Source of the DNA: Amaurobius ferox
Taxonomy: Eukaryota; Arthropoda; Arachnida; Araneae; Amaurobiidae
Reading direction: 5' to 3'
DNA: 64,000 nucleotides
NCBI GenBank assembly: GCA_951213105.1
Contig: OX578144.1
Coordinates: 79,409,801-79,473,800 of the forward strand
A program made the position numbers and the translations under genes. The stretch's first letter is position 1. Each line of letters starts with the position of its first letter. The notes beneath the pieces are model-generated. The model saw only the letters and a list, made by a program, of their open reading frames with translations. It did no database searches and was not told the origin of the DNA. Shown piece by piece: positions 20,535-33,390 of this stretch.

Positions 20535-22734
20535 ATGCATTTTTTTCAAAACGGAATTTTCAAAGGTTTTACATTTTTAAAATGCTTCATGCGTCTTAAT
20601 TTTTGTCTGAGATGCATGAAATTTGGCAAGAAGACACCTCTCACACATTTTAATGAAACTAGATATGCATTTTATAATTGGACTTTATTAAGGTAATTAA
20701 AAGTGAATAAAAGAACCTAATTAAAGGATGAAAATTAAGTTTTAATGCAGAAAAATATTTTTTTTAAAATCAACTTTCTAAAAGATTTAAAAATGAATAC
20801 TCAAATTTGTTCATAATGTGTTTTTGAGTGATCATAATGTAAAATTAATCAAAAATGTGAACAAATGGCACGCAAGGAGCATTTTCACATTTTCGTTAAA
20901 AAAAATTAAATTAAAAAAAATTCAAAATTATAACAAAATGGAAAAAAATTTAATGGTATTGTATATAGTAATGTTAAGAGGAATATTTATACAAATTTTC
21001 ACGTTTCTAAGTCAATAAATAAATAAAAAAAATTTCAACGTCCCTTAATCTGAAATAATATAATAATCGAAACGTTTAAAATGAAATCCACTCACAGCAA
21101 ACCAATTTTTATCTGTGACTGCAATATTAGTGCCAATTAAAAGCTGTTATTTGAAGAAATTTTTATATTTGTAGCATATAAACTGTACTGTAAATTTCGA
21201 CACATTTTTCTGAAATCTCTGATATGAACGTCAGTTTTAGATTTATAGCCTCTTAACTGCCCGGGCTGGTCGATCCAGCACTTCAAAGCCCCCAAGATGA
21301 TGACTTTTTTTTTCTTTATTTCCCAGATATGATTTCGAGCTCCCACTCTTTGAGGGGCTCTTTATGGGGAATCTGCCACTGTCGTCAACATTAGCCAGTT
21401 GTCTTGAATGTAGTTTTCAGCGTCCCCCTCGCGTAGATAGCTTTGCCTGCAGATTCCATCTCGGGGTAGATATCCAGTGTAAACTGCCGTAGATTGATGT
21501 TGATGGGCTGTTTAAGTTTATGGTATTTTCCGTCGGCCATAATTCAATGATGCTTTTGATTGTTATGTTCTTTTCTGACATTTTCATGAAGTTGGAAGAT
21601 AACATTTTAAATATACAAACCCACAAAAATTGGATTTCGCCCCATTGCAGATATCAACAGTCACACGCTCTCTCCGACTATGTGTGCAATCATTTTACTA
21701 TGAACGTTAGAGTGAGAACTTAGACGTTGGTGTTCGACCATGTCACTTAATTTCTATTCGCATGCCATTAATATGTGAATAAATTAGAAGAATGAACTGG
21801 ACTGCCTGTTTACTATACTTACGAGATCTCATATTACATAATATAAGTTTAGGTGCAATCGCAGCAGTAAGGGATTTTCTAGGAACAAAGCAAAAACCGA
21901 AATTACTTTTGATTGTTTCAATGTGAAAACACAAATAATCGTCTGATCACGTTTAAAATTTCTGTGTAACGAAGCTATGTAACTTTTCCCCCGATATTTA
22001 TGCTGCTGTGTATGTTCTATCCTTGAAATTTGTTTCACAATCGCTATTCTATAAATTTGGATAAAATATTTTTTACTTGAAACAACTTTATTTTTTTACT
22101 TTTAAACAACTATTGCAAGCATGAATTAGTTGTTATTCGAATTCCATGCTTGAGCGTTGGTGATTGTAGACTGTCAGCGAAAGAAATGATAGTTTGAATT
22201 GAGCTATAGATGTAAATAATATTATAACACAAATAAGCCGAATTCATTTGATTAATTTATCACCTTTTGCCTACTTGAAAACATAACTTTACACGATTTT
22301 TTTTTTCTTGCGATCGTAAGCTAATTCCCCGTAGCATAAGTACATTTGAAAATTATGGACTAATAACATTTTTTTCTATCGACGTTAAATACAATAAAAC
22401 GAGGCAAAAACAAATGATTTTTCTGATTTAATCAACCTTAGTTAAAAAACGCGATTAGGAAAATCCTTTTGTGAACCGAAGATTGTTCTAAATAATAAAA
22501 TAATGCGTAGAATTTTCTTCATAAATTTTTTGAGCTGACAAAAATGTTGCTGAAAAAAAAATGTATTTGATTTAAAATATAAACAATGCCTACACGAAAT
22601 ATCAATTATGATCTAATTTGCTTATACTAGCGTCGAAAACTCAAACGCGTTCGGCTCAGTTTTCCTGGATAGGGTCCATGCAAATGCACGCGGATAAATC
22701 CGTTACTGTAATAGTAAGCAGGCCATGTGAACGG
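20535..22734. other. unannotated DNA with possible minus-strand coding remnant
   Basis: Mostly AT-rich. At about 21140-21560 the minus strand has higher GC and protein-like blocks in different frames, for example MADGKYHKLKQPININLRQF and later AINLKLTFISEISEK. I do not recognise the family. It may be a decayed transposon gene. No intact frame exceeds 70 codons. Confidence 0.3.
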
Positions 22735-23130
22735 ATCTATCCGTTTCTAATGCACATGGATTAAAAGAAACATGTTTGCATTCTAATGCTGATTCTAATA
22801 CAACAAAACATGATCTATTTCTATTGTAAATGCGGTAAAAAAAAAATACATTTCTGCATTTTGGTGCTAATTCTCATACAACCAAATCTGATCCGCTTCT
22901 ACAGATGAGTTTAAGCGTGCATTTATTTTTGCATTCTGATACTCGTATAATAAAACTTGATCCCTGATACAATAAAACCTGATCCGTTTCTAGTGCAAAT
23001 TAAAGCAGTGTTTTTGAAACATTTTTTTGAACCCCCTGAAATCCCAAGGTTTCAACAGAACTCAATTTGAAAAACACTAGATTACAAAAAATATATTTTA
23101 ACATTCTGGTACAACAAAACCAGATCAATA
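22735..23130. repeat. degenerate minisatellite, about 85-90-bp units
   Basis: Repeating order 'gcattctgatactca..ata(c/a)aa.aaaa.(c/t)tgatccgtttcta' in three to four diverged units. Confidence 0.5.
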
Positions 23131-23254
23131 TGAAATACTAGAAGGTATGCCCGTCATATGACGGAATTAAAAATTTGCAAAGCATTGCCTCAGGCGGACT
23201 GCCAACCTTGCACAAGGCATTGGTGTAAGCAACATATAAGTCCGCTGCGTGTTT

Positions 23255-23645
23255 GCAAACAATTGGAAATATCAGCTCAAGAAATCGCGTGCAGGTGCTT
23301 GACAGTGCATTCTGGCTACGGCGTACGCAAACACCTGGCCTGTGAGTTTGTTTTATAAATTTGTATAGTTCAAATTATGACCGTCCAGTGTTAATTTTTA
23401 TCTATGTACACAATCACCTGAATGGTTGATAAGGCTCTGCTTGGCAGTGCATCCTGGCTACGACGTACCTAGACGCCTGAACGGTTTAGATTCAGTTTTT
23501 GAGTTCTTTGAGTTCGTTTTATAAATCTGTATAGTTCAAATTATGTCTATCCAGTATTAATTTTTAACTATGTACACAATCACCTGAATGGATGATAAGG
23601 CTCTGCTTGACAGTACATTCTGTCTACGGCAAATGCAGACGCTTA
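23255..23645. repeat. degenerate duplication, about 185-bp unit
   Basis: The block 'gttttataaatctgtatagttc', 'ttatgtccatccagt', 'ctatgtacacaatcacctga', 'gataaggctctgctt' occurs twice, and part of a third unit lies upstream. Confidence 0.6.
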
Positions 23646-23649
23646 ACCG

Positions 23650-24165
23650 GTTTAGATATTATTTTTATCAATTTGGTGACATTTTCATCAATTTAGCAAT
23701 ATTTAAAAAAGTTGCCACGTTTGCGACATCCCGCCAAATTTTTCACCAATCATTATGGACGGCCGGAGAAATGGGTTATTCATATAATCGTTTGTTATGT
23801 TATTTCCAAGATATTGAATTTTCATCAATTAGTCGTCATTTTCATTGATTTAGTGTTCATTTTATCAATTTAGTGACATTTTCATGAAGTTAGCAACATT
23901 TAAAAAGACTCTTGAAGTTGGTGATATCCCGTCAAATTTCGTCGCCAAAATTTCGCCAAGAGTTATAGACGGAGAAATATGTTATTCTTATAGTAGATTC
24001 TTATACTTGTTCAAAGATATTGAATTTTCATCAATTAGTCGTCATTTTTCCAATTTGGCTACATTTTTATCAATTTGACGACATTATCGTCAAATTGACA
24101 ACATTTAAAAAATCTCGCCGCGTTGGCGATATTCTGCCAATTTCGCCAAGCCTTACCCAGAGATA
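23650..24165 (+). repeat. tandem Helentron-like 5' fragments
   Basis: Three partial, diverged repeats of the segment 'tattgaattttcatcaatta', 'gtcgtcattttc', 'gccaaattcgtcgccaaaat' and 'ggagaaatatgttattctta', which is internal to B2-B4. Neither terminus is present. Confidence 0.55.
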
Positions 24166-26599
24166 GATAGATAAACAGACAGATAAATCAAGGTGTTTAT
24201 ATTATTAGTGAATATATAGGAAAGTCAAGTGGAGTCGAACACAATATGCTGTTTGAGGTTTTGCAAATTATAATCACTGTAGTTACTACTAATCCCAGCA
24301 ACTTTTAACCTCTATAACATTGAACCGCTTAGCTACCGACCTTTTTCAGAGATTGCGGTTGTAGATTGATCCCATAAGGAGGCCGAATTCGGGTGTAAAT
24401 TGCCTAAATAAATCTTGACAGCCCATTTTCGTTTAATCTATCTGTTACGGCCTTTTATTCTGGGATTGTGATTTGGCTCTGGGTGATTTTTGTGGCGCCT
24501 ACGACATCACGCCGTTCAGCTAATGGAAAAACTAGATTATCTAGATTTTTGAAACTTTGTCTTGGAATTTCTTTCTCTTCGGAATACGGAGTTTTCTTTT
24601 AATCTTTCTCGAAATCGAAATGAATGTCTAACTTTTCAACCCTTCGTGTTTGTTTTTCATGTAATGTAATTTGGACTTAAACTTCTGGTGCATGTTTTAT
24701 TATATTTGTATTTTTCTTTAGTTTTATACGATAAAATTTCATATTTTTATGAAAGTACATATGTGAAATTTACTGTCATGGTATATACACTGTTTTTATC
24801 CGCTTTCTATTTATTTCATGTGACGAATTTTTGATGGATAATCGTCGCCAAATTTTTGTGAAGTATTTGGGGAAATTTTATTTAAAAAATTTGGTGAAAT
24901 ACCGCCAAATCTGTCGACTTTTTGAAAATGTCATCAAAATGACACTAAACTGAAGTGATTTGAGCATTAAAACAATTGTGCAGCTCTAAATTGAGCATTA
25001 AAATAAATGAAATGATTGAGAGCAATGTCAAATTATAAAAATATACAATTTTATGATTTAAATGACAACTTTGATTGAAATAAAGTTTAAAATTGAAGGA
25101 TTTAAATAACATTTTTAAAATTAAAAAGTTGGGAAAAAAACATTTTTATATACTTACTTTTTATTACACCTTAAAATAAATGAAAATACATTGAATTTTT
25201 ACTTGAAATGTTAATAATTTGGATCTGCAGATTGAAAGACGGCGGTTGAGTGCAATCCCAATATATATAACTGTCTAATGTATTATATGGAATCAGAATG
25301 CAGATAAAGACAATAAAGGTGACTGTGATTATATATAAATTTTAGCAGTTAATATATTGGCAATTGCTCTCAACTTCATACTAATAATCTTCAGACCCAA
25401 ATTGATAAAATTTTCTAGTGAGCAAATGCATTTTATTTGTTACTTTTAGAGCGTTTTAAAAAGTGGGTTTATTAAAAAGTGTATTTTTTATGTGTGTGGT
25501 TTTAAAACGTTCGTAATTATAAAAAAATATTGAATTAACTTAATTGAACTTGGGTGTTTTTATATTGCTATAATGCTTGATAAAGTATTTAAATTTTATA
25601 TTGCTATAATGCTTGATAAAGTATTTAAAGTTTCCTATTTTAAAAAGCCACTTTGATTTGTAACAGCAAGAATGTATTCTCAACATGTGTTCTATAGCAT
25701 TTGTAAAAAGTTATTTATGACCCATAAATTTATTCATTCTTTATTTTTGGTTATTTGATATTGTATCTTGTTTATTGTGAATGCTGTCACATTTTTTTCT
25801 TTCCTTTTAGGTAAGTTCTCTTGAAACTGGGAGATTTCACCCATTCATTCCTTTGTAAGTTAGCTTTAATTTAAATCTATACTCTTAAGTGGCATAGAGC
25901 CTGACGAAAATTAAGTAGCAGAGTCCGACGACGACAAATCTATCGGAATTGTCCTTCCCATTGCAAATATCGGCAGCCGTCTTTTGATTTTGCGCCTTTT
26001 AGAGCTAGCTCTTAAACGCAAAATAGTCTATAGCTACAGTAGCATTAAGATTATTTTCTATATGACACGATTTTGCCTTATATTGGCACTTCACTGTTTA
26101 GAGCAGAGATTAGCAGAAGTTAAACAAAATTCCATCTCTGTTTGTGAATTAATTTAAGTACAAAGCACCGCGTCTGCATTGTATCTATTATTATGTAGCA
26201 TGAAACAATAATTAAAATCAATATCAATCAGTTTCTGATGCCGGGCGAGTATACATTGTGCTTTGTTCTGGTCTTGAAAAAGAAAGATCATTTGGCTTTT
26301 GAAACCGGTTGGTACCATTATATTACTGTTTTTACTATTTACTATATTTTATCTGGACGTTTTTTGCAACAGTTTGAGCAGCTTTTTTTTACTTATTAAC
26401 AATGTAACTTATTAGGGATTGGCTAGATTGCCTCTTTATAGAAACACAAAGAAGAAATATTAATTATTTATACATTTGAGAAATTATAGTTTTTCAATTT
26501 ATAGTGCTTTGGTTTAGTACTGTATTATATAATAATTACTTATTGCACTTAAAATGGCTAGTAATGGTCTGTGATTGGCTGGAAAGAAGCCAAAATTTC
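24166..26599. other. unannotated DNA
   Basis: At 24840-24960 an inverted, decayed piece of the cgccaaa-rich Helentron segment is visible. At 25560-25632 a 45-bp unit (tatattgctataatgcttga..) is present twice. No gene is recognised. Confidence 0.4.
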
Positions 26600-26765
26600 A
26601 GAAACTCAAATATCTCGAGAACTGTTTATATTAGAATGAGATTGGTTTTTTCGTTTATTTGTTATTTTTTTTTCATTTAATTATTTCGAAATTACGTATA
26701 ATATAAGCATGAGCATAATTGTCTCATTTCGTATTTTGTCGACTTTTGCAGGCCATTTCGATAAT
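26600..26765 (+). repeat. internal fragment of divergent Helentron-like subfamily
   Basis: Shares 'aaatatctcgagaac', 'attggttttttcg', 'aaattacgtata' and 'gcaggccatttcg' with 52610-52760. Copy B2 begins 18 bp later. Confidence 0.45.
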
Positions 26766-26782
26766 AATAATAATTAAAAAAA

Positions 26783-27757
26783 TCTGATGTGGGCAACACA
26801 TGACTTTCCTTATATAATGCAATGAATTTACTACTTTTACAGTTTAAAAAATGTTACTCTTATAGTAGATACTATATAATGCAATGAATTTACTACTTTT
26901 ACAGTTTAAAAAAATGTTATTCTTATAGTAGATACTTATATTCTTTCCAAGATATTGAATTTTCTTCAATTAGTCGTCATTTTCATTGATTTAGCGTCAT
27001 TTTTATTTATTTGGCGAGATTTTCGTTAATTTGCCAACATTTAAAAAAGTCGCCAAGTTGGCTACATTCCGCCAAATTCGTCGCCAAAATCTCGCCAAGA
27101 GTTATGGACGAAGAAATAAGTTATTCTTATAGCAGATAAATAACTAAAGTATCTTTTTAGTGAATGGAACAAGCTAGATCCACGAGAATGATGTCACCCA
27201 ATTTATCGCATGATATTACATATGAAAAGTGAACATGTTTCTCAACAGTTAATATATTCTTTTTAATTTATGGGATTTTTTGATAAATTTATTTTAAAAA
27301 TGTGCAATATCTCGAGAACGGTTCATGCTTGCGTTCTAAAGTTTATGTCAATCGTTTTCTAAGGAAAAATTACATAAGAAATGTCTATTTGCGTAACTTT
27401 ATTAAATGTTTTGATTTTTTGATGATTTTTTCAAAATTTCACTCGAAAATTTAGGAGGATTCTGAACATTCGATTGTGTTTTAAAACAATCGGCTTCCAG
27501 TATTCATAGATTGTCATTTTTGTGCCAAATTTCATTTGAATCGGTCCATTCGTTCGTGAGATATCGTCTCCACAGACTCACTGACACACATATACACACA
27601 CACACATACTTTCACACACACACACAGACATCACCTCAAAAATGTTTGATTCGTGATCAGGGTTGCTTGAAACGTGTTTTCCCGTCGAAAACTCGAATTC
27701 GAATTTTCGACCCCCGTCACAATACTTTCCTTATACATTATGTATATAAGGAAAGTA
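26783..27757 (+). mobile_element. Helentron-like non-autonomous element B2 (975 bp)
   Basis: A full-length reference copy. It starts TCTGATGTGGGCAACACATG with a subterminal ACTTTCCTTATATA. A 58-bp internal duplication lies near 26818-26935, and a (CA)n microsatellite near 27585-27625. The end hairpin is CTTTCCTTATAC..GTATATAAGGAAAG (27725-27755). The plus-strand frame at 27511-27771 recurs in other copies but is low-complexity and not a gene. DINE-1/Helentron-type structure is inferred. Confidence 0.65.
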
Positions 27758-28084
27758 AAAAGATAGTCTAATTCTGTTTCAAAATCTAATCAGCAGCAGC
27801 ATGACGCATAAGTGGCTTAATTACCAAGTGTAATTGAATTTCGTCTAACATATTTTGAGCTGATATATATACATTGCAGAGACATACACACATATCTACA
27901 CTAAAAATGATTAATTCGTGTTCTAAAGTGCTCGAAACATAAACCCACAATTTAATTTTTGATCCAGTAATTTCCACATACATTACTATGTTATGTCCCA
28001 CAAATAAAAACGTGCCTTTAAAGTGATTTAAATCACAATTTAAAGGGAGGGTGGGGGGGGGGAATGATGGCGCTCAATCTGAAC
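27758..28084. other. unannotated DNA
   Basis: No gene is seen. Contains a G10 tract near 28052. Confidence 0.35.
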
Positions 28085-28150
28085 CCGAGCGTAAAGTGGT
28101 TTTGTGTATCAGCCTGATTCGAATCCCAGCTCAGCCCGTAATAGTTTTAT
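28085..28150 (+). repeat. tRNA-like Pol III head, possible SINE
   Basis: GATTCGAATCC (28117-28127) matches the B-box at 10 of 11 positions. gagcgtaaagtgg about 30 bp upstream is a weak A-box. There is no cloverleaf and no clear tail or TSD, so this may be a decayed tRNA-derived SINE. Confidence 0.3.
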
Positions 28151-28689
28151 TGCACGCTTCAGACATTTCTCACCAGCTTCTTTTTCGTGGAAAAGAAAGC
28201 ATTCCTATCCCATCAATTTGCAATTTTTTCAATAGCCTTCCTTTCTATTACCCGCTGTTCTACGCCCCGCAGCTTTGGCGAGGCATAAACCGCCTGGACA
28301 GATGGAAGAAACCAGGCATTTGCATAAATCCTGCCTTTGTTGTTGGTGAAATTTAGGTGGCATTTATTGGTTCGGGTATCTTGAAAAAGATGGCCGGCAC
28401 ACACACATGTAAAACTATTCGCTTCAATAAGGTCTACCTTCCTGTCACGGCATATATATATTTCCAAGCGGTTCTGCACACGTTCCTGGTTGCAAATGAA
28501 TAAGAGGATTTTGTTTCCAGTTGATGTTTCTCGGTGATTTTTTATGTTCTCTTCGTGTGAAAATCGCCAGATTCAGCGTCGTGACGTGATCCACTATATC
28601 AATCTGTTTGCGAGGTGTCAGGCCTGGGCGGAAACGTCATGTGTATGTTTTGCAGGAGTTTCCAGGAGATATTTTCAGTTTTATTTTCA

Positions 28690-29345
28690 GGAAATATTTT
28701 CAATTTATTACGTCATCGGTTTTATTTTAGAAAAGATTTTTGAAACTCATATTGTAATACGGGTACTCTTCTACTAACGCACGGGCTTATCTTCTAATCT
28801 ACGACAATATAAGTAGTACGGATAATCTTCCCAAACATCTTTAGCGCTTTTATTTTGGCATATATTAGAATCAATTACGGCCTTCAGGTTTAGAGATTAC
28901 GGGATTGTTGATATTTTCAATTTATTACGTCATCTGTTTTATTTTGGCAAAGAATTTGGACACTCATATGTTGTAGTACGTGTAATCTTCTACTAATACA
29001 AGGGTATATTTTCTAATATGCGCGAATATAAGTAATACTGGTCCCATACAATATTACCCCTTTTATTTTGCATATATTGATTCAATTTCATATTTTTTGT
29101 AAATTTGTTTACAAACGTGACCCAGGATGTTTTATTCTTTACATCTGCTTGTGAAGATAATTTTGTATAGCGAGAACAAAGATTCTTAAACTTCTTTTTA
29201 AGAGCATTAAATTAAGTATTTTAATAGAATATTTTGATTAACAATATCATTTAATATACTATAGGAATTTGCACATGATTGTAAATTTTAAGTTTATTTA
29301 TATTATATACTCCGTACGAATAATGAGTATACTGCTAGTAATAAC
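28690..29345 (+). repeat. dispersed repeat F, copy 2 with partial tandem unit
   Basis: 28870-29345 aligns with 1295-1775. A further partial unit, 28690-28870, repeats 'tattttcaatttattacgtc' and 'tactaacgcacggg', so the family has a roughly 220-bp internal tandem here. Confidence 0.6.
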
Positions 29346-29743
29346 TAAATGCGTGTCAGAAATGGCAGGTAATAAACATAACCAGCAAAAATGAATAATA
29401 AAATTGTGTTTTCCACTTAACTTTCTAAATAGCAAAGTTCCGAAACTGCCGATAGATATGGAACAAAACTCAAAATGGCGTTTTTCAAGCCAGCGGGCTT
29501 AAAATCGATGCTGTTGCCATCTAGTGGATGAAAAATACTTCTTTTCGGACAACATCATAATTTCACATATTCTCACATATTATTAATTACGCAAAATAAT
29601 AACATTAAAATTTTAATATATATATATATATATTTTTTATATTAAAATTGTAATTTCTTAAACTTCACCCATTTATTTCGATTATTTATTTTTTTCGCTG
29701 ATGTAAGCTTTAACTCATCACTGGGGGTCACAGTGACCGAATA

Positions 29744-29860
29744 GTAATTTGCATTTATATGAATTCAAAACGATATTCCTAATGGTAATTTGCATTTATA
29801 TGAATTCAAAACGATATTCCGAATGGTAATTTGCATTTATATGAATTCAAAACGATATTC
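29744..29860. repeat. 41-bp tandem repeat x3
   Basis: gtaatttgcatttatatgaa plus ttcaaaacgatattc occurs at 29744, 29785 and 29826 with almost no divergence. Confidence 0.9.
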
Positions 29861-29928
29861 AATATTATTAAAAAATATTTTTTGTTGAAATATATGTAGA
29901 ACAGATTGTAATCTAAACAAATACTGCA

Positions 29929-29932
<4 letters not shown>

Positions 29933-29976
<44 letters not shown>
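29933..29976. repeat. (TA)n microsatellite
   Basis: Uninterrupted alternating TA of about 44 bp. Confidence 0.95.
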
Positions 29977-29980
<4 letters not shown>

Positions 29981-30156
29981 GCTCAAAAGACATAAAATTG
30001 GCAATTATTAATTATTCGACCATATAATTTTTTTTTTCTATTGGACCTATCTATAGCACTTCTATGCGGAGAGATTGCGTAGGTAGCTAGTACAAATTCC
30101 AGTGGCACGAGGTTCCGGGTTTGGATTTATGAAGAACAAATTCTCTCTATAGACAG

Positions 30157-31337
30157 TTTTTAACACTTTGCAACATAGTTGAAAAGTGTTTATGACTTTG
30201 TTCATTCTGTCTGTCTGTCTGTCTGTCTGTCCGTTAGCACGATAACTGCCGTAAAAATGACTTTATCAAAATGAAATTTTAGTATGTTTTTCGGACGGTC
30301 TGTGCGACCTATGGGAATATAAATAAATAATATCAACCAATTAGTTTTTTATTATTGAACTCGGGTTGAAAAAATGAAATACATTGAACCCTATGGGACC
30401 TATTTTTTCAAACATTTTTTAAGCAAATTTAAAATTCACAAATTGCTTCGAAACTTTTAGGAAATATTCATATTATCCCATAAAATATATAAAAAAAATT
30501 TCAGTAAAATATGATAAGTAGTTTTTTAATTAAAAATTATTTAATATAGGGAAAAAAACAAATTCAATTAAATTCTGACTTTTGGTATATCCTCCAGAAA
30601 GAAAAAAGAGATATATTACATAATAAATATCTTTCCAAGTGTTTAATCATTTTGTATATGAGAGAGGCTTCACATTTTAAAATAAATTTGGTAGATAACA
30701 ATTTTTCAATTTTTTTTTTTTAATTTTATATAACTCTTCATGATATACTTATTTGATGGCATTTTTAATGCACTTTCCTACGTCCTAGAGAGTTGAAATT
30801 TGGTACACAGCTTAAATTTGTTGAACATGTTATTCGAATTAATTGGAATTGTTCCGATCTTCGGCACGATTCCAATACTTTGAATACATACACGCACACA
30901 CACACATATATTATCTGTGTATCTAAATTCCGTGCCTATGCAATTACAATAGTTGTGATTTTAAATGATCCCTAAACTTTTATTATTTCTTCAACGAAGC
31001 CTAATTTTAACATATGCAGAGTGCAAATATCTCAAGAGCTTGTAAGGCGAGTTACACAAGAATTGCTGAATTTTTTTCACACAAAATTATTTAGCTTTGG
31101 AGTCTGAAATACAAATTATATGAATGAAATATTCATTGATTTTGCATAGAGAATCAGATGATTTATATTTCGATACAGTTTTAAATATTTAAGTATAATA
31201 AATTACTGTAGTACTCTGATAATGTAAAAGATATCACCACTGAATGTATCACATTTTAGAAATTTTTAAATCAAATTGCATTTCAGTTGGAAAGTGTTTC
31301 ATAATCAATGCTTATGCATGATTGATCTTTCTTGTTT
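30157..31337 (-). repeat. interspersed repeat A, copy 3
   Basis: The inverted 3' hairpin (30162-30190) and ctgtctgtctgtctgtctgt lie at the left; the 5' end complement gattgatctttcttgttt is at the right. The central 30545-30960 part differs from the other copies and carries a (CA)n tract, so this is a subfamily or holds an internal replacement. Confidence 0.7.
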
Positions 31338-33050
31338 CCTTTCATGGGGGTCTGGAACCCGCTCTCGGCTGCTCAACTTCTCGGCCCCCTCCCCATTGCG
31401 TGTTTCGCTATAGAGCAAGCAGCATTACCTTACCCTTGGACGCATCATATTTCTATACGAAAATAGCTTAAAATTGGCACTAAATTTACCCCTATTCTAT
31501 GCTGGCTTATTTTGTAAGACGTATATTATATTTCGAATTGTTGGAATATTTTGATATTTCTTAACTCACTCATCTGATACCGGACTCAGTTTTCGGTAGA
31601 AATAAATATTAGATCCTCTGCTATTAAATTCCTTGCTGTATATCCTCCTTGGCAAGGGGGGAAAATTATATTCTCTTATATTGTATGATTTTTCTTGGTG
31701 GATTTCTTAGAAAGATTGCGATAGCAGTAATTTGTCGAAGTGCTTGTTAGTAGATCTTACTATGTATCGTTTCCTTTGAAATATAGAACGTAACGCAATA
31801 CAGCAGGGATTCTGCACATAGTTTGTGTCCGCGCCTAAATATATATTTCTCGAATTCGGAGTTAATTGTATTGTTGAAATGTTACTAATAAAAGGTTTTT
31901 AAAACTCGGTAAATATGTCTTTCTCGAGTTCGTGATTATTTGATTACATTGTTGCTATATCTTGCTAGAAAAACCACTTGCAATATGTTTATAAAAAATT
32001 TTTCTTTCGTTTAAGTTTGCGCAAAAATTTTGACCGCCACTGTTGTTTACTTTTGTTGCTTGTTCCTTGCTGGTTGTAATGATACTCGGAAATGCGGTTT
32101 TTGTAATTTACATTTAGGTATGCTCTTACCAAAATAATAAGATATATGCTGCATTGCTTAATAATTTTCAGGTATGTATGATACAGAAATTTTAATAATA
32201 GAATACATGTAGGTCGAAGGTACAACACCTTACCTTACATATGTAGTTAAAAATATATGTATATATAAATATGCTGACGATTGCTTAAATCAATTTCATT
32301 TCAAAAGATATTCAACAGCTCTTTTTTACTAAATAATATGCATTCCTAAGTAATTAATACAATACTTTTATGTGAACCTACGATTTTATTTTTAGTAACG
32401 TATGACCGAGAATGCTGTGAAGCTAAAAAAAAAATTTTGTTTTTAGTGCATTTCACAGAAAACCGTGTAACTTAAAAAGTTTATATATATATATAATAAA
32501 ACATTGATAATAAATATAAATATAAAATATTGCATCTGTCAACAAAGTAATTATGAAATCAAATTCTGCCGAGATCTTTGAGGATTGTTTTTATTTTGGC
32601 GTAATGTTAGAATTCGTCAGGTTAACATAATGTCAGAAGCCGCCAAAGCAATACTGTCGGAGAATCAAAATGTTCCTGCGCAAGCGCAGTTTGTCCTGAT
32701 GGCACAAGTGAATATCTTTTAGAAATATGCGTTCCTGATAGAACCTAACATAGACAGTTCTCTGCCGAGGATGAACAAAATGAGAGTGTCCATAAATATT
32801 TTCAGACACTCTAAAAGCCCCCCTTTTCTCTCTCCGATGACCTAGAAGGGCGAAACTTTGCACACTTATAATATCGACTACGAAACAGAACTAACTGAAT
32901 TGAGCGCATGTTCTATTAAGTCGACTATTTTCGACGCTAAGCACATACAATTTTAACAAAATAAAACATATTAAAAAAAAAAAAATGGGACTCCATATTT
33001 TAAGTGTGTTAGTTTTCCTGTGTTTAACAGTCTTAAATACTAGAGTTCTA
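31338..33050. other. unannotated DNA
   Basis: No bounded element or gene is recognised. The block at 32640-32870 is less AT-rich, including 'cctagaagggcgaaactttg', and may be an old repeat. Confidence 0.35.
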
Positions 33051-33388
33051 CAAGGTAGGATCAAAAAGTTCGGAGACTGTGCTGATATCTCCAACCCTGA
33101 TTGGAGGAGAGTGAACTATTTTGCCGTGGCGTAGAGACACATGTGACGCGTAATGTGAAAAGGAAGAATCAGCTCCGTAGTGCAGGGTTTTTCCAGACAA
33201 TGCGTTTCAGTGAACTGTAGTCGTTCGCGTTCGTCGAAAATGGAAATTGTTGTCTGTAAAAGCATCTGCTTCTTCTTTTTCACATCTCGCGTCACATGTG
33301 CCTCTACGCCACGGTAAAATAGTTCCCCTCTCCTCCAATCAGGGTCGGAGATATCAGCACAGTCTCCGAACTTTTTGATCCTACCTTG
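33051..33388. mobile_element. TA-flanked MITE with about 124-bp inverted repeats
   Basis: Left caaggtaggatcaaaaagtt and right aactttttgatcctaccttg are perfect complements, flanked by TA (33049-33050 and 33389-33390). The arms remain complementary over about 124 bp (33051-33174 versus 33265-33388) with few mismatches. TA target and length suggest a Tc1/mariner-type MITE. A right-arm fragment recurs at 36126-36206. Confidence 0.85.
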
Positions 33389-33390
33389 TA

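Noticed and set aside
27511..27771. Conserved plus-strand frame seen in several places (also 41879-42100)
   Set aside because: It lies inside copies of the same repeat, includes microsatellite residues and changes frame between copies.
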